The notes under the pieces: generated by a model
The model's database searches: none
What the model was told of the DNA's origin: nothing
The model's input: the letters and a program-made list of their open reading frames with translations, nothing else
Shown: in pieces, positions 42,812 to 64,000 of the stretch
Layout: the number at the start of each line of letters is the position of its first letter
Position numbering within the stretch: the first letter of the stretch is position 1
Position numbers and translations under genes: made by a program
Assembly: GCA_054601695.1 (NCBI GenBank)
Contig: BAAHQB010000008.1
Span: 930,001-994,000, forward strand
Direction: 5' to 3'
Origin: Amorphochlora amoebiformis
Lineage: Eukaryota > Cercozoa > Chlorarachniophyceae
Length of the DNA stretch: 64,000 bases

Positions 42812-43671
42812 ATATATATATATATGCACATATATATATATCCATATGCGTATATGCATATATTGTAATATATATAACATATATATATATATATATATAT
42901 ACTTGTACTAAGATTCCAAAATATAACAAAAATATAAAATTTTACTTGGAGATTTAGTTTACCGTAATCAATCTGTGTGTCTTTGCCAGTTCATCACCAC
43001 TGTGGAACGCTGCCTTTTTCCGTTCGACCTTTGGAGAGGGATATGAGCAGCTGAATAGGTGAGGCTATCGATAAAGAATGTATTACGTGCTTATTGCGGA
43101 TAATGAGTGTGTTGAGTGTCTCCTTGTTGCACAGTTTAGTCTCTCCTTTCGCCTCAAGTTCCGCGACACAACAGAAGTATTTCTGAGTACACAGACATGT
43201 TAGGGCTGCGTAGACGAACCATAGCCACGAGAATATCGTACCTGTTCTCCATCCGAATAGCTGATATTGAGTTTTTCGGCGGAGTGGATGACAGCAAACT
43301 CAATCTCACCTTCAGTCGTGTAAGCTGCAAGTTTCGAGGAGTTGTGCCGCCTCAGAACCACTGCATCGGAGAAGCATAAGTCAAAATACAGCAAGAAGTT
43401 CAAGAAATTCTAGGTACATTCGACATCGATGTAAGCCTTTCCATTTCCAGGAGAACTGTGCGATGGTGATTCCCTTGGGCTGCAAACGTACATATCTTTT
43501 GAGCAAGCCTTGTTTTCAACATTTTTGTTTTAGTCCTCACCTATACATATCACCTCTTCGAACCAAGTATGTCCCCAGGTTCAATTGTGTGTTTTTGTAG
43601 TGGTGTATATCCCCGCTGGCAGGCCATGCCAACAGAAAGAGAAGGAGAACGCCAGGGTGCTGCCCGCCCAT
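40061..43671 (-). CDS. TMEM87/GPR107-type (GOST) seven-helix protein
   Basis: Twelve exons total 1452 nt (483 aa), both ends defined: 43671-43541, 43479-43418, 43360-43242, 43182-43087, 43028-42963, 42430-42343, 41739-41318, 40897-40816, 40754-40660, 40577-40516, 40418-40280, 40150-40061. The N-terminus [20 protein letters not shown] is a signal peptide. The luminal half includes [13 protein letters not shown] and [19 protein letters not shown]. Then come MNPYGYLPA and seven membrane segments with [81 protein letters not shown] and [12 protein letters not shown]. The tail is acidic ([15 protein letters not shown]). This order is that of TMEM87A/B and GPR107/108 (Lung_7-TM_R family), Golgi and endosomal trafficking proteins. 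The donor of exon 1 could instead lie 7 nt earlier in the transcript's intron side, at about 43548. Short introns (57-129 nt) alternate with three TA-rich ones (420-603 nt). Confidence 0.94.
40195..40270 (+). repeat. Short degenerate TTAGGG stretch
   Basis: GGGTTAGATTTAGG, GAGGGTTAG and CAGGGTTAGG units lie in the last intron of the TMEM87-like gene, right beside exon 11. It is too short and diverged to be more than a trace. Confidence 0.5.
42730..42810. repeat. (TA)n run in TMEM87-like intron 5
   Basis: About 75 nt of nearly pure TA between exons 5 and 6. Flanking sequence is made of TATATGCA/TATATCCA variants. Confidence 0.9.
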
Positions 43672-44132
43672 GACGTGATTCTTTGATATGTGATCTCTCG
43701 CCAAATCACGTCAGAAGACACGTGGTGATAGTAAAATATTTCTTCGGCTTGTTCAACTCCAGCGTGACCTCACCTTCCGATAAATGGTGACCTATCCTTT
43801 TGTCACTCAACGGAAATGGAGAGCGAGAGGGGATGACTTCTGAGACCAAGGTTATAACCACCCAAGGAAATAGAGAAATCTAATATGATTTACTGCATTT
43901 GATGTCTGCATAGGTTCACCTTTTTTTCATACGGAAGGCGTACAAGCGTCATATCGGTGGGTGTGATGCTTGATTCGTGGGTCTAGCTTAAGATCGTGTA
44001 CGAGATATTGATATTGAAAATATAGTATGTTTCAAAAAACCTGAGGTGCATTTCGTGTATGACATGCTCAGTTTGAAAATCTGCTTATTGAGTCGTGCAA
44101 TCCTTCAAGTTGAGCACAACTCATTTCTACAG
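43672..44132. promoter_or_regulatory. Divergent promoter region, TMEM87-like / dysferlin-domain gene
   Basis: This gap of about 460 nt separates two genes read away from each other and has no microsatellite. It contains ACGTCAG and CACGTGG motifs near 43708-43725 and TGACGTGATT just inside its left edge (43671-43680). These are CRE-like and E-box-like words. No TATA box stands out. Its right edge depends on the inferred start of the dysferlin-domain gene. Confidence 0.45.
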
Positions 44133-56523
<12,391 letters not shown>

Positions 56524-56657
56524 TGGACTGTAATGTCTCTGTCTTATTCTTCGACTACATATGTGCATGTGTGTTTGCATATGTTTGTAAGTTGTATTCA
56601 GGTATGTAGAATATATCGTTTTGTTTATGTGTATTAGTGTATGAAAACATGTACATG

Positions 56658-56694
<37 letters not shown>

Positions 56695-56695
56695 C

Positions 56696-56733
<38 letters not shown>

Positions 56734-56797
56734 TACATATATTATATATATATATATATAATATTACATATATATATATTGTATATAATATATATTG

Positions 56798-56862
<65 letters not shown>

Positions 56863-56985
56863 GTATATAATATAAATGTATACCTACGTATATCTATGTA
56901 CATAGATTTAGATATATGTATGTGTATATATTTATGGCTTACATATATATATATATATATATATAAATATATATGTGTATATATT

Positions 56986-57033
<48 letters not shown>

Positions 57034-57225
57034 GCCTATATATTGACATAGATACATTCATATGCATGTATATATATATATATATATATATGTATATACG
57101 TATACAATATGTATATCTATTTATATATGTATATCTATATAAATATGTAAACAAAATACACGTTCTAATACGTATATATAGAAACCTACATTACAAACAT
57201 GAAACAAATGTATATATTAGAATGC
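56524..57225. repeat. Spacer after the dysferlin-domain gene, mostly TA microsatellite
   Basis: The first 120 nt after the stop TAA at 56521-56523 have normal composition. From 56655 to about 57150 the sequence is TA repeat with phase breaks. No exon is supported. Confidence 0.75.
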
Positions 57226-57229
57226 GGGT

Positions 57230-57335
57230 GTGATTGCTAAGTCCCCGATGAGCAAAAGGTCCACAATGCCGCGTACCCCCATACGACCGCAGGATATCAC
57301 TATAAACCACTACACTACCGCCTTTTGGCTCAGAA
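57230..57335 (-). pseudogene. tRNA-like sequence, probably degenerate
   Basis: On the minus strand, CCAAAAGG and CCTTTTGC could pair as an acceptor stem around GGTAGTGTAGTGGTTTATAG. The latter contains a perfect box A, TAGTGTAGTGG. The expected T-arm and box B are not recognisable, so this is not called as a functional tRNA gene. It could also be a SINE head fragment; it lacks the TGACGTCA core of the copies seen elsewhere. Confidence 0.35.
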
Positions 57336-57890
57336 GGTATGAGTTTCTACTCTCTTAGACTTTCGCTGCAAATGCTTTTATGCGTGGAGAGAGTGAGAGA
57401 GAATGGAAAGAAAGAGAGAGAGTATAAGAGTGTAATGTAGATGAATAGTCACAGAGAGGGGAGAGGGATAGATTTGGCTTGGAGTATGTCTGGCTGGGAA
57501 AGTCTCCATATACATATACATATACATATATATATGTGTATATATATGTGTATAAATATACACATATATATATATATATATAAATATATGTATATATATA
57601 TACATACATACATATATATATATAATATAATATATGTGTCTGAGTATGTACATGCTATTCATATACTTATATATATATATACATATATGCGTGTGTGTAA
57701 AATTATTTGTATACACACAATCATAATGAATGTAGATGTACACCCGCGGACGACGAAGATTTAAAAATATGAACATATACATATATATATATATTGTGTT
57801 AGTTTTGCTAAATATATATAAATATATTATATAGCAACATATTATTATTGTAATACTTATAAGACATTCATACATATATATTCGAATTAG

Positions 57891-57997
57891 GGCTAAGTTG
57901 CCGCCTGCACCATTAGCACTTGGTTCATGGGAGATGGAGAACATTAAGAGAAGGCATATGAGGTGCATGTGTATATTGTACATTATATATGTAAATG

Positions 57998-58029
<32 letters not shown>

Positions 58030-58098
58030 AGTATAATGTGCATTATATGTGTGTGTATGTGTGTGTGTATGTGTATGTGTGTGTTCATATTTGTGTAT

Positions 58099-58132
<34 letters not shown>

Positions 58133-58351
58133 TGTATATATGAATATCTTACCTGTAGATACATATTACATAAAAAGTATGTATATATATAAATATATAT
58201 GTATACATGTGTATATATATATGCATATGTGTATGTAAATGTATAAATATACATATGTATATGTATGTATATGTATACACATATATATATATATATATAT
58301 ATATATCTATCATAAGTACATGTGTTGTATGTATATGCATAGGTGTATGTA

Positions 58352-58399
<48 letters not shown>

Positions 58400-58541
58400 A
58401 TGTATCATAGAATCGCCATATTGCAAGTGATCGACGCTATAACTCATCACCAGAGACAAAGACTGTTTTCGGTATATACTAATACGGACAAATATATATA
58501 TATATACACACATATATATATACACATATATACATATGTAC

Positions 58542-58586
<45 letters not shown>

Positions 58587-58624
58587 TGTGTGTGTATCAT
58601 AGAGACAAATATTATATTCAAATA

Positions 58625-58670
<46 letters not shown>

Positions 58671-58693
58671 ATTACTATATGCCTGTATATATG

Positions 58694-58748
<55 letters not shown>

Positions 58749-59810
58749 TATATCCACATATGAGCGTACAGCTCTAATATTGTGTCCAATTGAGGAAAAA
58801 GGAGAGAAAAGAGGTAAAGAAGAGAAGGGATAAAGGAGAGATAAACTTATACATACAGAGAGAGGGGGGAAAGATGGAGGGAGAGCGAGACGAGACATAG
58901 CGAAAGAGTATAAGAAAAGAGAGTGGAGAGGGAGAAGGAGAGAGAGAGAGGGCCCGTAGATTTATTTTATTCATATGTATACATGTATATATGTATATGT
59001 ATATAATCTAGATATATATATATGTAAATAAAGCGTGAAATATATATATATATATATATGTATATACATATACATGTATACATGTATGTGTGTATATCTA
59101 CATATTATGTATATTTTCCAGATACTTCAAGCATGCATTATTTGCGAGCATCATACATACACATGTATACATGTATACATATGTATATATATATATATAT
59201 ATATATACACGTATTATGCATAAACAGTAATACACATACATATATTTGTATGAATGTATTTACAAAAATTAATGTGTAAGGTTCTAGAAATGGAGGGATA
59301 TCTATTTGTATGATATTTTTACAAAAATGATATACAAGGTTCTAGAAATGCGAGGGATATTTCAGCCATTGTCGGATGCTCTTGACTGGGTAAATATATA
59401 AAGTTTATATACCTAACTGAGAAAAATTATATATATTTGAACTCTTGGATGATAAGGGACACCCGCAGGACATGTTTCTCCTGGAAAGAAATTTGGTTGG
59501 CGGGGTTTCCCCCTCGTTTGAATAGGACCGCTTGGATTATGCCAATTGAATTATTATTAACCTTGTTGGGAAATTCGAGGGTGATGTGCAGTGACATCAC
59601 ACCTACATCTAATAGTCCGAAGCCTCGTTACTACCGCGTAGTTATCGACTAGTACCGTATTGGGTGAAGGGTTGTACAGCAATCTCCAGGATCTCCAGCC
59701 CTCCAGCATGCCTTTTAACAATGTTTCCATACTCGATTCCATAATTTTACTTATCGAGCTGCGCCCTCTCACGCTATTTGTATCGTTGCTTTAACATTAT
59801 GTACACATAT

Positions 59811-59860
<50 letters not shown>

Positions 59861-59988
59861 TATATCCAGGATCTCCAGCCCTCCAGCATGCCTTTTAACA
59901 ATGTTTCCATACTCGATTCCATAATTTTACTTATCGAGCTGCGCCCTCTCACGCTATTTGTATCGTTGCTTTAACATTATATACACAT

Positions 59989-60045
<57 letters not shown>

Positions 60046-60367
60046 GTATAATATTATGTGTACATATATGCATATATATATATATATAATGTATATATAT
60101 ATACACATATATATATATATGTATATATATCCTATATTTTTGATATGTATTTGAATGTTATTATATAGTTACGTATATCGGTGATAGATGTAGAACTAAT
60201 GTGAGATTACTATGGAGATGATTGATGAGTACCCAGTAGTATCCTTTAGTGCCCGTGATTCCCGGCTACTCACACTAAGTGGGGCGTCGCCTAGGCTAAA
60301 TTGGGAGACCTAGGTTTGGTAGGGCGCGGCCTGCGCTTATATATATGTATATATGTATGTATACATA

Positions 60368-60405
<38 letters not shown>

Positions 60406-60551
60406 TTATATCTATAGGTCTTAGTCCAGATATGCGACGCATTAGTTAGCGCCTGTGGGGATGAACAACTAGCATCTGCAGGGGTATAAATTATATATAT
60501 ATATTTATGTATATATGTACATGTATATATATTTAGGTATTTATAAATATC

Positions 60552-60588
<37 letters not shown>

Positions 60589-60618
60589 GTACATGTACAA
60601 TTGTATTCAAATTCACAC

Positions 60619-60662
<44 letters not shown>

Positions 60663-60730
60663 TATAGATATATATATATATATATGCAATATATATATAG
60701 ATATATTAAAATGTACATGTGTAATACAGA

Positions 60731-60763
<33 letters not shown>

Positions 60764-61327
60764 ACGTAGTTATAACCTGTATATGTAGATCCTCCAGGAG
60801 GAATCGGCATTTTTCAAATTTCTCGAAGAGGCGACAAAATTGATCCAAAAGACGACTTCAAAGGCAAATATACATATTAATGCTGAAGTATGTTTATCAA
60901 ATGAAATTGTAAATTTTATATACCTTTGTTTGTGCTGTGTATATTATAGAAGTATATCTTTGTGTATGTACATAATTTTACACATCCAAATGTACAAATA
61001 CATATGTATGGATATATATACATGTATATATATATATATATGTATGTATATATATATATACTTATATTTGTATGGAAATAAATATTGAAATATACATGTA
61101 AAATGTATATTTACATGTATATATATATATATACATATATTTAAACATATATGTTACACACATATATATATATATACATACACATGCATATATATACATA
61201 TTAGATATATACATATATATACATATTAGATATATACACACATATATATACATATATATATAATACGTGTATATGTAATATACATCTAATAATATATGCA
61301 CACACAAACACACACACATATATACAT

Positions 61328-61367
<40 letters not shown>

Positions 61368-61529
61368 CATTATGCGCATACATATAAATATATACGTTAT
61401 ATATATATATATATATATTCATATATGTATATATATGTATATATATATATATTAGATATATATATTATACATATATATATATATATAATACGTGTATATG
61501 TAATATACATATAATAATACGCACACACA

Positions 61530-61562
<33 letters not shown>

Positions 61563-61723
61563 TATATATATATATATATACAACATTATGCGCATACATA
61601 TAAACATATACGTTATATATATAATATATATATATATATATATTGGATATATATATATATGTATATATATATATATTATATGTATATAATACGTGTATAT
61701 GTAATATACATATAGTAATATGC

Positions 61724-61770
<47 letters not shown>

Positions 61771-62047
61771 GCGTAATATTTACAAAGGCCCTACAAGCTA
61801 GCGCCCAGCTTCCATTGGGATTGCGGTTTGTGATGGAGGCTAGACCACCATCTAGGTATGATAAGGAGGGTAGACCACCATCTAGGTATAATATATATAA
61901 ATATATATATATATATATAATACATATATGTAGTATACATAAAAAATCATGTATGAAAATATTTTTCATTTAATGTAATTTTTGTATTTGTATTTATATG
62001 TATATACATTTAAAGAAACATATTTATAAAAAAAATATGTATGCATG

Positions 62048-62078
<31 letters not shown>

Positions 62079-62737
62079 ATATACATGTATACATATACAT
62101 GCATGTTATATGTGTATAAATATATATATATGTACATGTATATATGTATATATACATGCATGTTTTATATATATAAGCATATACATATTTATATATACAT
62201 TTACATATACACATACATATATTACACATATATAAGCATATATACATATGTATATATAAATATGTATAAATGCTTATACATAAAATATGTATATATATAT
62301 ATATATGCATACATATTTTTTATAAATATATTCTTTAAATGTACATATACATGTATAAATACAAATACAAAAATTACATTAAATGAAAAATATTTTCATA
62401 CATGATTTTTTGTGTATACTACACATATCTATACACATACATATTATATACATACATATTTTTGATACATAAGCATATATACATACATATATATATACAC
62501 ACATGTATATATATACACATATACATACATACATACATATATATTTAAATATGTATATATACACATACATATACATATATGTATACATATGATCGATTAA
62601 ATTGCAATATGGTTTACACACACATATATATATATATTATATATATATATATATATATATGTCTATTATGTACCCAGAGACTGCAAAGAGGGAAAAATAT
62701 ACATATGCACAACACACGCGCGCGCGCACACACACAC

Positions 62738-62773
<36 letters not shown>

Positions 62774-62912
62774 GTGCGTGTGTGTGTATTATATACCCAG
62801 AGCCTACAAAGAGCGGAAGGTAAAGCTATTATCCGATCAAAAGGTATGCCCAACAGTATATATTATAACCACATATATAATATATATATATATATTTATA
62901 TAAATTATATAT

Positions 62913-62981
<69 letters not shown>

Positions 62982-63014
62982 ATACATATATACATATAAT
63001 ATATTATATACACC

Positions 63015-63045
<31 letters not shown>

Positions 63046-63471
63046 ATATTATATATAATAAAATATATATATATATATATATATACGTATATATATATAT
63101 ATATATATAATTTATACATATATCCATATAGTTCGAAACTCCCATCCGGCAGGGGATGTTGCTAATTCGTAGACCGTGGGAAGGTGATATTACACATATA
63201 TATATATATATATATATTTACATATAAAATGTATATATAGTATAGAAAGTTGATATATATATATATATATATACATACATACACAAATATATACATATAT
63301 ATATATATATATATATGTATATGTAAGTTTTAATGATAATTTTGTTTGTGTACACACGTTATAAAAATATATGACATAATATATTATCAATATATCTATA
63401 TATATATATATATATGTACCTATATATTCACATATACATATGTAATGTACATAAATATATATTATACATAT

Positions 63472-63512
<41 letters not shown>

Positions 63513-63827
63513 TTAGGAGAGTGGAGGGAAGTAAAAGCAGCCCTCGCCTCGCGTTCTGTGTGCAATGGCACGGTATGCAAGTACATCGGAATATATGTGA
63601 CATATATTGTGTATATATATGTACATATTATATATATATATATATATATATATTATTATTATTAACAAATACAGTACAAGTGTGTGAGAAATATACTATA
63701 TAGGGTCAGATGCAGTTTGTAGATGTATTCCTGTGGTCAGAAGGGGCAAAGCCTTCGAAATTGGTCTGTAAATACAATTTCGCCGCTTTTCAACTCTCTC
63801 AGTCTCCCCTTTTCTCTCTCTCTCTCT

Positions 63828-63868
<41 letters not shown>

Positions 63869-63903
63869 AGGAGACAAATAGTATCGTCCTGTTCAAAGGC
63901 CGG
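57891..63903 (+). CDS. Unrecognised multi-exon gene, open at both ends
   Basis: Eleven exons agree in phase: 57891-57962, 58411-58471, 59339-59389, 60418-60483, 60789-60887, 61788-61855, 62801-62843, 63132-63183, 63517-63572, 63704-63763, 63871-63903 (661 nt). The first visible exon needs incoming phase 2, so upstream exons exist. The last donor (CGG|GTATAT) sends the gene past the window edge. Typical pieces are [70 protein letters not shown], and [20 protein letters not shown]. The first part looks helical. The segment from [17 protein letters not shown] onward has some PH-domain flavour (short strands, a Trp after a basic loop), but this is weak. I do not recognise the family. Three of its exons have a partial copy of their edge next door. 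Confidence 0.68.
58790..58960. repeat. Purine-rich tract in intron
   Basis: A/G-rich plus strand (GGAGAGAAAAGAGG, GGGGGGAAAGATGG, GAGAGAGAGAG) over about 165 nt between exons at 58471 and 59339. No coding or splice support. Confidence 0.6.
59585..60003 (+). mobile_element. SINE fragment with duplicated 3' end
   Basis: Related to the 3' half of SINE copy 1 (CAATCTCCAGGATCTCCAG, GAGCTGCGCCCTCTCACGC, TATCGTTGCTTTAAC then TA). The segment 59686-59820 is repeated almost exactly at 59866-60003, a shift of 180 nt, with a TA run between. The head with box A is missing. It lies in an intron of the last gene (59389-60418). Confidence 0.72.
60180..60340. other. GC-richer island, possible SINE remnant
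   Basis: A non-microsatellite segment holds ATGGAGATGATTG, CCCAGTAGTATCC and GCCCGTGATTCCCGG, reminiscent of the minus orientation of the SINE body. The right part (GTGGGGCGTCGCCTAGGC, TAGGGCGCGGCCTGCGC) is unlike the other copies. No exon fits. Confidence 0.35.
61255..61750. repeat. Tandem repeat of about 0.2 kb, three copies
   Basis: Three blocks start TAATACGTGTATATGTAATA at 61261, 61487 and 61687, each followed by CACACACA. The first two are followed by ACATTATGCGCATACATATA. Spacing is 226 and about 200 nt. The array lies in the intron before the exon at 61788. Confidence 0.8.
61926..62429. repeat. Long inverted repeat (foldback)
   Basis: The left arm, about 61926-62062, is the near-exact inverse complement of the right arm, about 62300-62429. 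For example AAAAAATCATGTATGAAAAT at 61941 pairs with ATTTTCATACATGATTTTTT ending at 62411, and the TTTAATGTAATTTTTG part pairs with CAAAAATTACATTAAA. The loop of about 240 nt is AT-rich and partly palindromic. It lies in an intron of the last gene. Confidence 0.85.
62880..63120. repeat. TA microsatellite between exons 7 and 8 of the last gene
   Basis: Pure and interrupted TA fills nearly the whole intron 62844-63131. Confidence 0.88.
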
Positions 63904-63904
63904 G

Positions 63905-64000
63905 TATATTCACCCAAACCCCAACCCTAATCTAACTCCATTCCTATTAGCCCAGTCGCTAGCTCTAACTCGACATCCACCAACTACCCCTAACCCTAAT
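63905..64000 (-). repeat. Degenerate CCCTAA repeat at the window edge
   Basis: CCCAAACCCCAACCCTAATC and CCCCTAACCCTAAT units with diverged sequence between start right after the donor of the exon at 63871-63903. This is therefore intron sequence of the last gene by the present model, not necessarily a chromosome end. The true extent lies outside the window. Confidence 0.7.

Noticed and set aside
59437-59652. 71-residue open frame, and an overlapping frame containing [21 protein letters not shown]
   Set aside because: Both look partly protein-like, but neither has a convincing acceptor, they conflict with each other, and the exons at 59389 and 60418 already join in phase without them.

Overview
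The window is nuclear DNA of an intron-rich eukaryote, most likely a microbial one. Two things show this: every recognisable gene is split into short exons with GT-AG borders, and blocks of the telomere-type repeat TTAGGG lie inside it. The protein evidence (eukaryotic ribosomal protein uS8, a WDR74/NSA1 factor, a DDT/WHIM chromatin protein, a TMEM87/GPR107-type membrane protein, a PX-START protein, a dysferlin-domain protein) does not fix the lineage, so I name no species. Nothing prokaryotic, viral or CRISPR-like was seen.

Most of the sequence is low-complexity (TA)n and TATG/TACA-type DNA. The predicted open frames made of runs of Ile-Tyr, Tyr-Thr or His-Ile are translations of these microsatellites. 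Real coding shows up as GC-richer islands of 30-500 nt whose ends sit on AG| and |GT and whose reading phases agree from island to island. I assembled the gene models by hand on that basis; three have a total coding length divisible by three with both ends defined independently (uS8 393 nt, WDR74-like 933 nt, TMEM87-like 1452 nt).

Layout: 1-600 is a CTAG-rich block; 601-2341 is TA microsatellite. A DDT/WHIM chromatin-remodelling protein (minus, 6371-2342) is divergent from ribosomal protein uS8/RPS15A (plus, 6750-7618). A WDR74/NSA1-like ribosome-biogenesis WD40 protein (minus, 20029-8667) spreads 933 coding nt over 11.4 kb; its introns carry interstitial telomeric repeats and a SINE. It is divergent from a PX-START lipid-binding protein (plus, 22572-37482; 30 exons, 613 aa). 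A second CTAG-rich block, a purine-rich tract and microsatellite fill 37483-40060. A TMEM87/GPR107-type seven-helix protein (minus, 43671-40061; 12 exons, 483 aa) is divergent from a dysferlin-domain protein (plus, about 44133-56523; about 20 exons). An unrecognised multi-exon gene (plus, first visible exon 57891) runs on past the right edge, which ends in degenerate CCCTAA repeat.

The genes do not form a pathway. Two (uS8 and the WDR74-like factor) serve ribosomes; three (PX-START, TMEM87-like, dysferlin-domain) suggest membrane trafficking or lipid handling. The most notable non-coding content is a tRNA-derived SINE family with a conserved TGACGTCA core, composite telomere-repeat satellites inside introns, two CTAG-rich blocks, a long foldback in an intron, and duplicated exon edges in the last gene.
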